DNA of 64,000 nucleotides from Leptospira koniambonensis (GCF_004769555.1 NZ_RQFY01000004.1:1426001-1490000); one strand, 5' to 3'. Numbered from the stretch's first letter, positions 17,001-31,289 are shown. Translations and numbers: made by a program. Notes: generated from the letters alone by a model not told the origin.

Positions 17001-17368
17001 GCTGTAATTTCCGCGATGCCAACCTTCTCCGCAGCCTTAACTAAAGATAGATCTGCAGAATATAATTTTGCACTTCCTAATACGCAACTTGCAAGCAAAT
17101 GTGCGTCTATCCAGCCGATTCCGAGCCCAGCCAATGAATTTCTTTCCGAAAATATCATGGTCTCTTTATGGTTTGCGATCGGAACTTCTTTCAATTGGGC
17201 ATATTCGGTTAGAAAAGAATTCTTATTTTTAAAATTTCCCAAACTGAGTTCTCCCTCAACCATAGGATGACGTCGAACTAAGCCAAGGCCCAGTAATTCT
17301 ACCAGTTTGGGATCTGATTTTCTGAGATGATTGATCCAAACAGAAGTATCTACGAGCACTGCACTCAT
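16997..17368 (-). CDS. vapC: VapC-type PIN-domain toxin ribonuclease
   Basis: The 123-aa PIN-domain protein has the acidic quartet Asp7 ('VLVDTSVWI'), Glu40 ('VEGEL'), Asp88 ('GWIDAHLLAS') and Asp106 ('YSADLSL'), as expected for a metal-dependent endoribonuclease. VapC toxins cut initiator tRNA, other tRNAs or rRNA when free of VapB. The start overlaps the vapB stop by four bases and its own stop overlaps the AraC-regulator start by four bases. No damaging change is visible, so the toxin looks intact. Confidence 0.93.
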   Translation of the reverse strand: MSAVLVDTSVWINHLRKSDPKLVELLGLGLVRRHPMVEGELSLGNFKNKNSFLTEYAQLKEVPIANHKETMIFSERNSLAGLGIGWIDAHLLASCVLGSAKLYSADLSLVKAAEKVGIAEITA

Positions 17369-17568
17369 TTAGAGATTTTTTTGCGGGTAGGGCCTTCTGC
17401 TTTTGGATCGCTTCCACCTAGGAGAGCCATTCTTTCTGCGGATTTTTCTCGAATAAGTGCGCGCAATCCTTCTTGGACGAGACGTGTCTTTTCTAGGATC
17501 CCGGTATAGTCTTGTGCACTGGAGATCAGCTCGTCTGGAATATATAATGTGGTTTTGACAGCTATCAT
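17365..17568 (-). CDS. vapB: VapB-type antitoxin
   Basis: The 67-aa protein has a short N-terminal DNA-binding part of ribbon-helix-helix character ('VKTTLYIPDELISSAQDYTGILEKTRLVQEGLRALIREK', seen in parts) and a basic C-terminal tail ('AERMALLGGSDPKAEGPTRKK') of the sort that wraps the PIN toxin. This is the typical VapB arrangement, antitoxin first. A dyad in its promoter region is a likely autoregulatory operator. Confidence 0.9.
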   Translation of the reverse strand: MIAVKTTLYIPDELISSAQDYTGILEKTRLVQEGLRALIREKSAERMALLGGSDPKAEGPTRKKISK

Positions 17569-17578
17569 GACTGGTAAT

Positions 17579-17599
17579 ATATGGTGTTAAATGCCATAT
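17579..17599. promoter_or_regulatory. Inverted repeat ATATGG-N9-CCATAT, likely VapB operator
   Basis: Two 6-bp arms separated by nine bases lie 10-30 bp upstream of the vapB ATG, overlapping where the promoter should be. VapB or VapBC complexes normally bind such dyads to repress their own operon. Binding is inferred. Confidence 0.5.
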
Positions 17600-17831
17600 G
17601 TCAAGACTTTGGAGAAGGAATATTGATTCTGAGGCGGAAATGTTGTTCCACATTGCCGCTAACAGCGAAAATTTAGAAAGTACGGTTCCTTCTCCCCGAA
17701 TGATTTTCATACTTATGTCGCATAAAGTCGCAACATCATGGGAAAGTCGAGCAGCGCTTCGCGCAGAAGATTCAAAAATCCTTCCCCCTTGCATAAATAA
17801 TGCCATCAGGCTGGGAATCTTGGCTAAAACC
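17600..17831. other. Gene-poor stretch between vapB and the tRNA promoter
   Basis: This stretch of about 230 bp holds no gene I can support. Open frames cross it on both strands (84 codons plus, 193 codons minus), but the longer one also covers the tRNA and vapB, so neither looks real. It contains small symmetric elements such as TTATG-TCG-CATAA at 17713-17725 and a GTCGCA direct repeat. It could be a decayed repeat element. Confidence 0.4.
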
Positions 17832-17861
17832 TTGACCAGGGACCCTGGGTAAAAATACTGT
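17832..17861 (+). promoter_or_regulatory. Putative sigma70-type promoter for the tRNA-secE-nusG transcript
   Basis: TTGACC at 17832-17837 and TACTGT at 17856-17861 are spaced by 18 bp, with the tRNA-Thr starting 40 bp further on. A perfect 13-bp palindrome, CCAGGG-A-CCCTGG (17836-17848), sits in the spacer and overlaps the -35 end. No experimental start is known to me. Confidence 0.5.
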
Positions 17862-17900
17862 GTATTTCTAGCTCCTCTCTGGGGGGCGGGTAGATAGACA

Positions 17901-17975
<75 letters not shown>

Positions 17976-17983
17976 GTTCGAAT

Positions 17984-18054
<71 letters not shown>

Positions 18055-18098
18055 GAGTTTTTTCCGCAGGTTCTTAGAGTTTAGGAAGGATTTATATA

Positions 18099-18281
18099 GT
18101 GAAGTTTGGCGCATTTGTACAAGAATGTAGAGAAGAACTTAAAAAAGTTCAATGGCCGAATAGACAAGAGGTGATGCAGTCCACCATCGTTGTTCTAGTC
18201 ACGGTGTTATTTTTCTCTGCCTTTCTATTCTTTTCGGATACTGCGATTGTAAAGTTGCTTACCGGATTCTGGAATCTGTAA
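18099..18281 (+). CDS. secE: Preprotein translocase subunit SecE
   Basis: The 60-aa single-span SecE has the conserved amphipathic helix '[27 protein letters not shown]' (in parts) and one membrane segment ending 'LLTGFWNL'. SecE clamps SecY in the SecYEG protein-export channel. It starts with GTG behind AGGAAGG. The 60-residue length is the short, one-span form found in most bacteria. It lies between tRNA-Trp and nusG. Confidence 0.95.
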   Translation: MKFGAFVQECREELKKVQWPNRQEVMQSTIVVLVTVLFFSAFLFFSDTAIVKLLTGFWNL

Positions 18282-18297
18282 GAACTTAGGATAAAAT

Positions 18298-18852
18298 GTG
18301 ATTATGATGGCTGATTTGAAATGGTATGCGTTACAGACTTATTCCGGTCACGAGAATAAGGTCCAGAAAAATCTGGAAAAGCTGATCCAACAGCGTAAGC
18401 TGGAGGAGAAGATTTCTCAAGTGCGTATTCCTACCATGGAAGTCGCCGAGATGAAGAACGGCAAAAAGAAGGTCACTAAGAAGAAACTTATGCCGGGCTA
18501 TGTTCTTGTTGAAATGGATATGGACGAAGACCTTCGATTCATGATCCAAAGTCTTCCTTCTGTTTCTACTTTTGTAGGATCAAAAGATGGAGGACCTGAA
18601 CCTCTTTCCGTAGACGAAGTGAAAAATCTTTTCGCGGAAACCGGAGAGTTCCAATCTGAGGAGCCAGTTACTCCTAGATTGTTGTTTAAAGTGGGAGATA
18701 GCCTGAAGATTATCGATGGCCCTTTCGCGAATTTTACTGGAGTCGTAGACGAGATCTTCCCAGACAAAGGGAGACTCAGAGTGAAGGTGGAGATTTTCGG
18801 ACGCTCTACCCCTGTGGAATTAGATTATCTACAGGTCAAAACCGAACCCTGA
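18298..18852 (+). CDS. nusG: Transcription termination/antitermination factor NusG
   Basis: The 184-aa protein has the NGN domain ('KWYALQTYSGHENKVQKNL', 'KKLMPGYVLVEMDM') and the C-terminal KOW domain ('GDSLKIIDGPFANFTGVVDEI'). NusG binds the RNA polymerase clamp and links it to Rho or to the ribosome. The start GTG at 18298 has AGGA six bases upstream; ATG codons at 18304 and 18307 are close alternatives. Length is normal for the family. Confidence 0.96.
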   Translation: MIMMADLKWYALQTYSGHENKVQKNLEKLIQQRKLEEKISQVRIPTMEVAEMKNGKKKVTKKKLMPGYVLVEMDMDEDLRFMIQSLPSVSTFVGSKDGGPEPLSVDEVKNLFAETGEFQSEEPVTPRLLFKVGDSLKIIDGPFANFTGVVDEIFPDKGRLRVKVEIFGRSTPVELDYLQVKTEP

Positions 18853-18893
18853 CCGGTGGGAGAACCGGGAGAAACAAATAAGGTGTTTCGCCA

Positions 18894-19322
18894 ATGGCAG
18901 CAAAAAAAGTAGTAAAGCAGATTAAGCTCCAGGTTGAAGCCGGTAAGGCCAACCCTGCTCCTCCAGTCGGACCGGCTCTCGGTCAGGCAGGATTGAACAT
19001 CATGGAGTTCTGCAAGCAGTTCAACGAAAGAAGTAAGTCCCAAATCGGGTACAAACTTCCGGTTGTAATCACAGTATTCTCCGACAGGAGTTTTACATTC
19101 ATTACCAAGTCTCCTCCGGCAGCTCTTCTTGTTAAGAAAGCGATCGGATTAGAATCTGGTTCCGCAACTCCTCATACCACTAAGGTTGGGAAGATTTCTC
19201 GTAAGCAATTAGAAGAAATTGCTAAAACCAAAATGGAAGACTTAAACGCGAATGATCTGGACGCAGCTGTTCAAATTATCGCTGGGACTTGTCGTTCTAT
19301 GGGCGTTACGGTAGAGGGTTAA
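18894..19322 (+). CDS. rplK: 50S ribosomal protein L11
   Basis: The 142-aa protein is full-length L11: '[37 protein letters not shown]' (in parts) contains the proline-rich N-terminal motif that contacts the GTPase-associated rRNA, and '[12 protein letters not shown]' is the typical C-terminus. It starts 41 bp after nusG; a small hairpin (CCGGT/ACCGG) lies in that gap. It is the first gene of the L11-L1-L10-L7/L12 cluster. Confidence 0.97.
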   Translation: MAAKKVVKQIKLQVEAGKANPAPPVGPALGQAGLNIMEFCKQFNERSKSQIGYKLPVVITVFSDRSFTFITKSPPAALLVKKAIGLESGSATPHTTKVGKISRKQLEEIAKTKMEDLNANDLDAAVQIIAGTCRSMGVTVEG

Positions 19323-19325
19323 TTC

Positions 19326-20018
<693 letters not shown>

Positions 20019-20044
20019 GGGCCGGATAGACGGGAGTAGGAACA

Positions 20045-20578
20045 ATGCCCAGCCAGGAAAAAATTGAAGCAGTTGCCGAATTAAAAGGCAGATTAGAAAA
20101 ACGTAGCGACTTTATCCTAGCCAGCTACAGCGGACTCACAGTAGAAGAGATCACAAATCTTCGCGCGAAACTTCGTAAAGAAGGATCCGAGATGAAAGTG
20201 ATCAAGAACAATCTCTTCTTACTCGCACTTAAAGAATCCGAGAAGCATAAGGATAAGAACATCGCCTTTGGATCCGAATACCAAGGACCTCTAGCGGCGA
20301 TTTTCTCTGACGCGAATCTTCCAAACGCAGCGAAGATCCTAAAAGAATACGCTAAGACGAATAAAAATCTTATTCTGAAAGCGGGATACTTAGATGGATC
20401 CGTTCTGAATTCAGAAGATGTGGAAGCAATCGCAGGTCTTCCGTCAAGAGAGCAACTCTTGGCTCAGATCGCAGGCGGTATCAATGGTCCGGCAAGAAGT
20501 ATCGCTTCTGGTCTAAACCAAATTATCGCAGGACTTGCAAGAGCTATCCAAGCAGTCGCAGAGAAGAACAATCAGTAA
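20045..20578 (+). CDS. rplJ: 50S ribosomal protein L10
   Basis: The 177-aa protein has the L10 N-terminal rRNA-binding part ('[46 protein letters not shown]' in parts) and a C-terminal helix ('[21 protein letters not shown]'-like) that binds L7/L12 dimers. The gap to rplA is only 26 bp, so a long L10 leader as in E. coli is absent. Confidence 0.96.
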   Translation: MPSQEKIEAVAELKGRLEKRSDFILASYSGLTVEEITNLRAKLRKEGSEMKVIKNNLFLLALKESEKHKDKNIAFGSEYQGPLAAIFSDANLPNAAKILKEYAKTNKNLILKAGYLDGSVLNSEDVEAIAGLPSREQLLAQIAGGINGPARSIASGLNQIIAGLARAIQAVAEKNNQ

Positions 20579-20632
20579 GAACCAATTTTAGTAAGTAGTT
20601 TAAAGGACCAAACGGAATCAAAGGAGCACCAA

Positions 20633-21016
20633 ATGTCTACCACTGAAGCGTTATTAGAGCAACTCGGCAAACTTACCCTTGTGGAAGCAGCCGATCTAGT
20701 TAAAAAAATGGAGGAGAAGTTCGGAATTTCCGCAGCGGCTCCAGTAGCAGTAGCAGCTGCGGCACCAGCAGGTGGCGGAGCAGCGGCAGCAGATGAGCCT
20801 GCTTCTTTCAACGTTGTATTGAAAGGTTTCGGCGATAAAAAAATCGAAGTTATCAAGGTTGTTCGCGAGATCACTGGTCTTGGCTTGAAAGAAGCAAAAG
20901 ATCTAGTAGAAGCTGGCGGAAAGTCTGTTAAAGACGGCGTTGCGAAAGCAGAAGCTGACGACATCAAAAAGAAATTAGAAGCTGTCGGAGCTCAAATCGA
21001 ACTTAAGGCTGTCTAA
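20633..21016 (+). CDS. rplL: 50S ribosomal protein L7/L12
   Basis: The 127-aa protein has the N-terminal dimerisation helices ('[25 protein letters not shown]'), an Ala/Pro/Gly hinge ('[21 protein letters not shown]') and the C-terminal factor-binding domain ('[33 protein letters not shown]' in parts). It recruits translational GTPases. A strong AAGGAG precedes the start. Confidence 0.97.
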   Translation: MSTTEALLEQLGKLTLVEAADLVKKMEEKFGISAAAPVAVAAAAPAGGGAAAADEPASFNVVLKGFGDKKIEVIKVVREITGLGLKEAKDLVEAGGKSVKDGVAKAEADDIKKKLEAVGAQIELKAV

Positions 21017-21068
21017 TCAGGGAGCCGAGGCTTTGTCTCCTCGATATCTGATTACAATCCTTTCACTC

Positions 21069-21098
21069 AGGCAAGGAGGCCAGCGTACTTCCTTGCCT
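21069..21098 (+). promoter_or_regulatory. Hairpin in the rplL-rpoB gap, likely attenuator or processing site
   Basis: A perfect 9-bp stem, AGGCAAGGA (21069-21077) with TCCTTGCCT (21090-21098) and a 12-base loop, is followed eight bases later by six T bases. It sits 53 bp before rpoB. In many bacteria the rplL-rpoB gap contains a partial terminator or an RNase III site that sets the ratio of ribosomal protein to polymerase transcripts. That role here is inferred. Confidence 0.6.
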
Positions 21099-21151
21099 TA
21101 TTGCATTTTTTCGCGCAGTTATAATTTTCCATCATCCCAGGGAGCACACGA

Positions 21152-24100
21152 ATGTACGGTCAAGTAGAAAGAAAACGGGTAAACTTCGGTAAGATCACCA
21201 ATTTGGATTACCTTCCTAACTTGATTCAGATTCAGAAGAAGTCTTTCGATTGGTTTCTTCAATCAGAAGTTAAGGATCCCACTAAAAGAAAAAATCAGGG
21301 ACTAGAAGCGGTTTTTAGAGAAACCTTCCCTATCGAAAGTCCGAATAACGACATGGTGATGGAATACAGTCACTATGTTTTAGGAGACGCTAAAAAATCT
21401 CCTCAAGAATGTAAGGACACAGATGCTACTTTTGCTCTTCCTTTAAAAGCAGTTATTCGACTCATTATCAAAGAGACCGGAGAGATCCGTGAGCAGGTCG
21501 TCTATATGGGCGATCTTCCTGTAATGACAGAGCAGGGAACTTTTATCATCAATGGAGCTGAGCGTGTTGTAGTATCTCAGCTTCACCGTTCCCCAGGTAT
21601 CTTCTTCTCTTATGATGAAGAAAGAGATACTTACTCCGCCAGAGTGATCCCTTATCGCGGATCCTGGTTGGAATTCGAAATGGACAATAAGGGAATCTTG
21701 GTCGCTAAAATTGACCGTAAGAAAAAATTCCCTGCAACTCTTCTTGTTAAGTCTTTAGGACATGGAACAAACGAAGAGATCTTGCGTCTTTTTTACAAAT
21801 CCTCCAAAGCAAAAATCGGAGGAGCTTCTACTAAAGAACTCAAACGTCTGATAGGACGTAGAGTGATCGCGGATGTGATCAACATGGAAACCGGAGAGGT
21901 AATGCTCGACGCTGGTTCCAAGATCAACGAAGATAATATCTCCATCTTAAAAGAGATGAAGGTGAAGGAAGTTGAGCTAGTAGAATATCCTAAAGACAAG
22001 GATAATCCTGTTTTAGTTAACTGCTTGGAAAAAGACGGAGTCAACGATTACGAAGACGCTGTTCTTAAATTCCACGGCATTATGAGACAAGGAGAGCCTT
22101 CTACCATCGAAAATGCAGAAGCAGAATTGAATCGTCTATTCTTCTCTCCTAAATCTTTTGATTTGGGTGATGTTGGTCGTTATAAGATCAATAGCAAATT
22201 TGAATTCAATAATCCTAAAGAATTCACAAGCGCGATCGAAAGAGTTCTTCGTCCTGCAGATATCATCGAGACAGTACGTTACCTTCTCAACTTGATCTCT
22301 GAAACAGAGAACTACTATCCGGACGATATTGACCACTTAGGGAACCGTCGTATTCGTTCTGTTGGTGAGTTGATCGCTAACCAATTGAAAGTTGGTTTCA
22401 CTCGTGTAGAAAGAGTGATCAAAGAAAGAATGACTGTTCAAGAAGTTGGAACTCAAACACCACAACTTCTGATCTCCATTAAACCGATCACTGCAGTTAT
22501 CAATGAGTTCTTCGGATCCAGCCAATTGTCCCAGTTTATGGATCAGACAAACCCTCTGGCAGAGCTCACTCACAAACGTCGTTTGAACGCATTAGGACCT
22601 GGAGGTCTTTCCAGAGATAGAGCAGGATTCGAAGTGCGTGACGTTCACTATAGCCACTACGGCCGTATGTGTCCGATTGAAACTCCTGAAGGTCCAAACA
22701 TCGGACTCATTCTCTCCATGTCTTCATATGCGAGAGTGAACGATTACGGATTCTTGGAAACTCCTTACAGAGTAGTCAAAAACAGCAAAGTATCCAATAA
22801 CATAGAATACCTAACCGCAGATAAGGAAGAATATCATTCTATCGCGGTATCTTCTTCTCCTGTAGATGAAAAGGGAGAGTTTAAAAATAAACTTATCTCT
22901 ACTCGTCACAGATCGGATTACCCTTTCCGCAACCCGAACGAGATCCAATACATGGACTTAGCTCCAATGCAGGTGGTATCCGTTTCTACAGCGCTGATCC
23001 CATTCTTAGAGCATGATGACGCGAACCGTGCGCTCATGGGTTCTAACATGCAACGTCAGGCGGTTCCTCTTCTTCGCCAAGAGGCTCCTTTCGTTGGAAC
23101 TGGAATGGAAACTCGTGCCGCTTACGATTCTCGTATTTGTATCATCTCTAAACATGAAGGTGTGGTTACATACGTAGATGCGGAGAAGGTGGTAATCGAG
23201 CGCAAGGGCGGAAAAGAATCCGACACTTACGATCTTACTAAATTTAAGAAAACCAACCAAGGTACTTGTTTCAACCAAACTCCAGTTGTTGGAGTGGTTC
23301 ACTCAGAGATCGACGGTAAAGTTACTAAAGTCAGCAAAGAGAAAATCGAGGTGACTGCGGATAACGGAAACGTTCGCGAATACAATCTGATCTCTGGTAA
23401 TAAACAATACCAACCAATCGTTTCTAATGGCGAAGAAGTTCGCAGAGGAACTACTATCGCAGGACAAATCGTTTCTGGCGAGAGAATGGATGAGAATGGT
23501 ACCATTCTACAAAAGGGAACTGTTCTTGCGGACGGTCCTGCGGTAGACAATGGAACTCTTGCACTTGGACGTAACGTTCTTGTGGCATTCATGCCTTGGG
23601 AAGGTTACAACTTTGAGGATGCGATCCTAATTTCCGAAAAAGTTGTAAAAGACGATATTTTCTCTTCTATCCACATTGAAGAGTTCGAGATCCAAGCGAG
23701 AGAGACCAAACTTGGACAAGAACAGATCACAAGAGATATTCCGAATCTTTCGGACAAAGCTTTCCGTGATCTAGATGAAACTGGTGTGATCCGTGTTGGT
23801 GCAGAAGTGAAACCAGGAGATATCTTGGTAGGTATGGTGACTCCTAAAGGAGAAACTGATCTAACTCCTGAATACAAACTTCTTCACTCTATCTTCGGAG
23901 AAAAAGCGAAGGAAGTAAGAGATTCTTCTCTTCGTATGCCGAACGGTTTCGAAGGAACTGTAATTGATATCAAACGTTTCTCACGCGAGAAGGGAGATGA
24001 ACTTCCTGCTGGTGTAGAAGAAATGGTGAAAGTTTTCGTAGCTCGTAAACGTAAACTTCTGGTCGGAGATAAAATGGCAGGACGCCACGGTAACAAAGGT

Positions 24101-24832
24101 GTCGTTGCACGTATCATGGCAGAAGAAGACATGCCTTACATGGAAGACGGTACTCCAATGGATATCGTTCTGAATCCGTTAGGTGTTCCTTCTCGTATGA
24201 ACCTCGGACAGATTTTCGAAACTCAACTCGGACTTGCTGCAAGCAAACTAGGGATCAATTTCGAAACTCCAGTTTTCGACGGAGCTACTGAAGCAGATGT
24301 AGAGAAGTATTGCAAAGAAGCAAATCTTCCTCTCAGCTCTAAATTCAAATTATACGACGGACGTACCGGATTACCTTTCATGAACGAGGTATTCTGTGGT
24401 TACATCTACATGTTGAAACTCGCTCACTTGGTGGACGACAAGATCCACGCTCGTTCTACCGGACCTTACTCTTTGGTTACTCAACAACCACTTGGAGGAA
24501 AGGCTCAGTTCGGTGGTCAGCGTTTGGGAGAGATGGAAGTTTGGGCTCTCGAAGCCTATGGCGCATCTCATACTCTTCAGGAACTTCTTACCATCAAGTC
24601 TGACGACATGCTCGGAAGAGCAAGAATCTACGAAGCTATCGTTAAAGGAATCCATTCCATTAAACCTGGAATTCCGGAATCCTTCAACGTACTAGTGCAG
24701 GAACTCAGGGGACTTGCATTGGATATCGTTATCACTGACTCGGAAGGTAACAGCGTTGATATCTCCGACTACGAAGACGAATATTCCAAGAGCAAGAAGA
24801 AGATTAAGTTCGAAACGATCGAGAACGCCTAA
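21152..24832 (+). CDS. rpoB: RNA polymerase beta subunit
   Basis: The 1226-aa protein is full-length RpoB with all conserved regions: the rifampicin region ('[20 protein letters not shown]', then '[20 protein letters not shown]'), '[14 protein letters not shown]', '[20 protein letters not shown]'-like (seen as [20 protein letters not shown]), and '[15 protein letters not shown]'. At the place of E. coli Ser531 it has Asn479 (codon 22586-22588), and at Ser522 it has Ala470. The first is a known natural-resistance residue in spirochaetes. It is followed after 15 bp by rpoC. Confidence 0.98.
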   Translation: MYGQVERKRVNFGKITNLDYLPNLIQIQKKSFDWFLQSEVKDPTKRKNQGLEAVFRETFPIESPNNDMVMEYSHYVLGDAKKSPQECKDTDATFALPLKAVIRLIIKETGEIREQVVYMGDLPVMTEQGTFIINGAERVVVSQLHRSPGIFFSYDEERDTYSARVIPYRGSWLEFEMDNKGILVAKIDRKKKFPATLLVKSLGHGTNEEILRLFYKSSKAKIGGASTKELKRLIGRRVIADVINMETGEVMLDAGSKINEDNISILKEMKVKEVELVEYPKDKDNPVLVNCLEKDGVNDYEDAVLKFHGIMRQGEPSTIENAEAELNRLFFSPKSFDLGDVGRYKINSKFEFNNPKEFTSAIERVLRPADIIETVRYLLNLISETENYYPDDIDHLGNRRIRSVGELIANQLKVGFTRVERVIKERMTVQEVGTQTPQLLISIKPITAVINEFFGSSQLSQFMDQTNPLAELTHKRRLNALGPGGLSRDRAGFEVRDVHYSHYGRMCPIETPEGPNIGLILSMSSYARVNDYGFLETPYRVVKNSKVSNNIEYLTADKEEYHSIAVSSSPVDEKGEFKNKLISTRHRSDYPFRNPNEIQYMDLAPMQVVSVSTALIPFLEHDDANRALMGSNMQRQAVPLLRQEAPFVGTGMETRAAYDSRICIISKHEGVVTYVDAEKVVIERKGGKESDTYDLTKFKKTNQGTCFNQTPVVGVVHSEIDGKVTKVSKEKIEVTADNGNVREYNLISGNKQYQPIVSNGEEVRRGTTIAGQIVSGERMDENGTILQKGTVLADGPAVDNGTLALGRNVLVAFMPWEGYNFEDAILISEKVVKDDIFSSIHIEEFEIQARETKLGQEQITRDIPNLSDKAFRDLDETGVIRVGAEVKPGDILVGMVTPKGETDLTPEYKLLHSIFGEKAKEVRDSSLRMPNGFEGTVIDIKRFSREKGDELPAGVEEMVKVFVARKRKLLVGDKMAGRHGNKGVVARIMAEEDMPYMEDGTPMDIVLNPLGVPSRMNLGQIFETQLGLAASKLGINFETPVFDGATEADVEKYCKEANLPLSSKFKLYDGRTGLPFMNEVFCGYIYMLKLAHLVDDKIHARSTGPYSLVTQQPLGGKAQFGGQRLGEMEVWALEAYGASHTLQELLTIKSDDMLGRARIYEAIVKGIHSIKPGIPESFNVLVQELRGLALDIVITDSEGNSVDISDYEDEYSKSKKKIKFETIENA

Positions 24833-24847
24833 GGGAAGTAAGGTAGC

Positions 24848-29053
<4,206 letters not shown>

Positions 29054-29071
29054 AGGAAAGCTTTACAATAG

Positions 29072-29113
29072 AGCAGGGTCGGTAGAACTGGTAAAATAGG
29101 TCACCGGCCTGCT
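29072..29113 (+). promoter_or_regulatory. Stem-loop in the rpoC-rpsL gap
   Basis: AGCAGG (29072-29077) pairs with CCTGCT (29108-29113), and inside it CGGT (29080-29083) with ACCG (29103-29106). The structure ends 15 bases before the rpsL start and may bind a ribosomal protein or set processing. It lacks a T-run, so it is not a terminator. Function is inferred. Confidence 0.35.
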
Positions 29114-29128
29114 AAAAAGAAGAAACTC

Positions 29129-29503
29129 ATGCCTACAATTAGCCAACTTATACGTCACGGCAGGAAGAAACAGGTTAACAAATCTAAATCTCCTGCATTA
29201 AAAAGTAGCCCGCAACGTCGGGGAGTGTGCACGAAGGTGACTACCTTCACACCAAAAAAACCGAACTCAGCTTTGAGAAAAGTTGCAAGGGTTCGTTTAA
29301 CAACCGGTATTGAAGTGACCGCTTATATTCCCGGTGAGGGACATAACCTGCAAGAGCACAACGTTGTTCTGATCCGCGGGGGAAGGGTAAAAGACCTTCC
29401 AGGGGTTCGTTATCATATTATCCGTGGTACCTTGGATACTCTCGGTATCGATAAACGTCGTAAGAGTCGTTCTAAGTATGGAACGAAAAAACCTAAGGCG
29501 TAA
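29129..29503 (+). CDS. rpsL: 30S ribosomal protein S12
   Basis: The 124-aa S12 has '[19 protein letters not shown]' and '[13 protein letters not shown]', the two loops at the decoding centre. The Lys residues matching E. coli Lys42/43 and Lys87/88 are wild type, so no streptomycin-resistance change is present. It follows rpoC by 75 bp. Confidence 0.97.
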   Translation: MPTISQLIRHGRKKQVNKSKSPALKSSPQRRGVCTKVTTFTPKKPNSALRKVARVRLTTGIEVTAYIPGEGHNLQEHNVVLIRGGRVKDLPGVRYHIIRGTLDTLGIDKRRKSRSKYGTKKPKA

Positions 29504-29514
29504 GGGAGTTAGGA

Positions 29515-29988
29515 ATGTCTAGAAGAAGAGGAAAAGTAGAACCACGCAAAATCCAACCGGATTCGGTTTATGGAGATGCAAACATCGCGAAGTTTATCAA
29601 CTGCTTGATGTTGGACGGAAAAAAATCCGTAGCAGAATCTTTATTTTACGATGCTCTGGATCTGATCCAAAAGAAGACAGGAAATGATCCTTACGTTACT
29701 TTTAAAGAAGCATTAGAAAACGTTAAACCACAAGTGGAAGTAAAATCCCGCCGCGTGGGTGGTGTGACTTACCAAGTTCCGATCGAAGTTCGTCCGGAAA
29801 GACGTTTAGCTCTTGGGATCAGATGGTTGATCCGTTATTCCAGGGACAGAAACGAAAAAGGTATGGCTAACAAGCTTGCTGCAGAATTTATCGAGGCTCA
29901 AAAAGGCACCGGAGCTGCAATCAAGAAGAAAGAAGATATCCGTAAAATGGCAGATGCTAACAAAGCATTCAGTCACTATCGCTGGTAA
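29515..29988 (+). CDS. rpsG: 30S ribosomal protein S7
   Basis: The 157-aa S7 has '[20 protein letters not shown]' at the N-terminus and '[17 protein letters not shown]'-type core (here [21 protein letters not shown]) with '[13 protein letters not shown]' at the end. S7 nucleates the 30S head. It starts 11 bp after rpsL and is the last gene of the block: a strong terminator follows, and fusA and tuf are not here. Confidence 0.97.
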   Translation: MSRRRGKVEPRKIQPDSVYGDANIAKFINCLMLDGKKSVAESLFYDALDLIQKKTGNDPYVTFKEALENVKPQVEVKSRRVGGVTYQVPIEVRPERRLALGIRWLIRYSRDRNEKGMANKLAAEFIEAQKGTGAAIKKKEDIRKMADANKAFSHYRW

Positions 29989-30041
29989 GAATCTTTTAAC
30001 ATATAGTTCGCGGTTGCATGAGACCGCGGGCAAGTTTAATG

Positions 30042-30068
30042 AAGGGACTCTAAAAGAGTCCCTTTTTT
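30042..30068 (+). terminator. Rho-independent terminator after rpsG
   Basis: The perfect 8-bp stem GGGACTCT/AGAGTCCC (loop AAA) is followed by six T bases, about 55 bp after the rpsG stop. A second hairpin, CGCGGT/ACCGCG (30009-30028), precedes it without a T-run. Confidence 0.93.
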
Positions 30069-30141
30069 ATTTCTCCATACCTACTAAGATTTCCTCCTTC
30101 TTTTAAATGGACAAAAGAATTTCTCGGGCAAGAATCAGGTC

Positions 30142-31269
30142 ATGGGACAAAAACTTTCTATCTTATACCTATTCTTCATAATACTTTCACTTTCCTGCGG
30201 AGGGCCGTACGTAAAAATTCCGGATTCCGTAGAATTAGGGAAAGAATACACCTTTCCTGAGGAAGAATCTATTGCTAAACGAACTTTGGAACTGACTCTT
30301 ACTTCGCTTAAGGAATCTTATAAAGATGGGGTCGTTGTAAGAAGGGACGCACATCCAAAACATCACGGTTGTGTAGCTGCTACTTTTACTGTAAAAAAAG
30401 AACTAGATCCGCAGTTTGTATTAGGAGTTTTCCAGCCTGGAAAATCTTATCAAAGTTTAATCCGTTTCTCGAATGGATCCCAAAAACCGAAAGCAGATCT
30501 GGAAGGGGATATTCGAGGAGTCGGGATCAAACTTTTCGACATTCAAGGAAAAAAGATCTTAAGCGAAGAAGCGAAAGAAACAACTCAGGATTTTTTGCTG
30601 ATTAATCATCCTGTTCTTCCTGTAGGTGCACCGGATGAATACTTGGCTTTATTTGAAGCTGCATTTGCAGGTAAACCCGGCTCATATTTTTTCGGTTGGA
30701 ATCCCTTCGCTTGGAAATTGGGCGGCCTTTCTAAAGTAAGAGCCATTAGAGGTAAAAAAATTACCAGTCCATTAGAAATTCGTTATTGGTCTACAACCCC
30801 TTACGCTTTCGGAGAAGGAAAGGCAGTTAAATATTCTGTAAAACCTTGCTCTGAAACTAAATCAGAAATCCCTGATAGTCCTGCCGAAAATTATTTGAGA
30901 GAAACAATGAGTAAACAATTGAAGGAATCTTCTGCTTGTTTTACTTTTATGGTTCAAGTCCAAAAAGATCCTAAGTCTATGCCTATAGAAGATCCAGCCA
31001 TTGTTTGGGACGAAGAGGTTTCTCCATTTTATCCGGTAGGGGAGATATTGATCCCTAAGCAGGAATTCACGAATGAAAAGATGGATTCTCTTTGTGAAAA
31101 CGTGTCATACACTCCTTGGCATTCTCTTCAAGAGCATAAACCTCTAGGCGGGATTAATCGAGTTAGAAAATCTGTTTATCAAGCTATTTCAGAATATAGA
31201 CACGGACAGAATAAGACTAAGAGAAAGGAGATCGATAAGAAGGATATACCGACTAAGTTAATTCCTTAA
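30142..31269 (+). CDS. Catalase-like heme lipoprotein
   Basis: The 375-aa protein has a lipoprotein signal peptide ('IILSLSC'). Its body follows the catalase core in reduced form: 'RRDAHPKHHGCVAATFTV' at the distal His region, 'SLIRFSNGSQKPKADLEGDIRGVGIKLF' (in parts) matching the VRFS...D.RG..VKF pattern, and 'DFLLINHPVL' matching the N-x-PVFF pattern. Near the C-terminus 'GGINRVRKSVYQAI' has R-x-x-x-Y, the likely proximal heme tyrosine. Such single-domain catalase-fold proteins may act as peroxidases. Its export is unusual for a catalase. It is expressed alone. Confidence 0.8.
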   Translation: MGQKLSILYLFFIILSLSCGGPYVKIPDSVELGKEYTFPEEESIAKRTLELTLTSLKESYKDGVVVRRDAHPKHHGCVAATFTVKKELDPQFVLGVFQPGKSYQSLIRFSNGSQKPKADLEGDIRGVGIKLFDIQGKKILSEEAKETTQDFLLINHPVLPVGAPDEYLALFEAAFAGKPGSYFFGWNPFAWKLGGLSKVRAIRGKKITSPLEIRYWSTTPYAFGEGKAVKYSVKPCSETKSEIPDSPAENYLRETMSKQLKESSACFTFMVQVQKDPKSMPIEDPAIVWDEEVSPFYPVGEILIPKQEFTNEKMDSLCENVSYTPWHSLQEHKPLGGINRVRKSVYQAISEYRHGQNKTKRKEIDKKDIPTKLIP

Positions 31270-31289
31270 TATTGAACGTTTAATAATTA

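Noticed and set aside
17598..17852. 84-codon plus-strand ORF before tRNA-Thr
   Set aside because: No Shine-Dalgarno, runs into the putative tRNA promoter, and no recognisable domain.
20572..20967. 131-codon minus-strand Ala/Ser-rich ORF
   Set aside because: Antisense shadow of rplL.
30009..30028. CGCGGT/ACCGCG hairpin after rpsG
   Set aside because: No T-run; the terminator just downstream explains the end of the operon. Noted there only.
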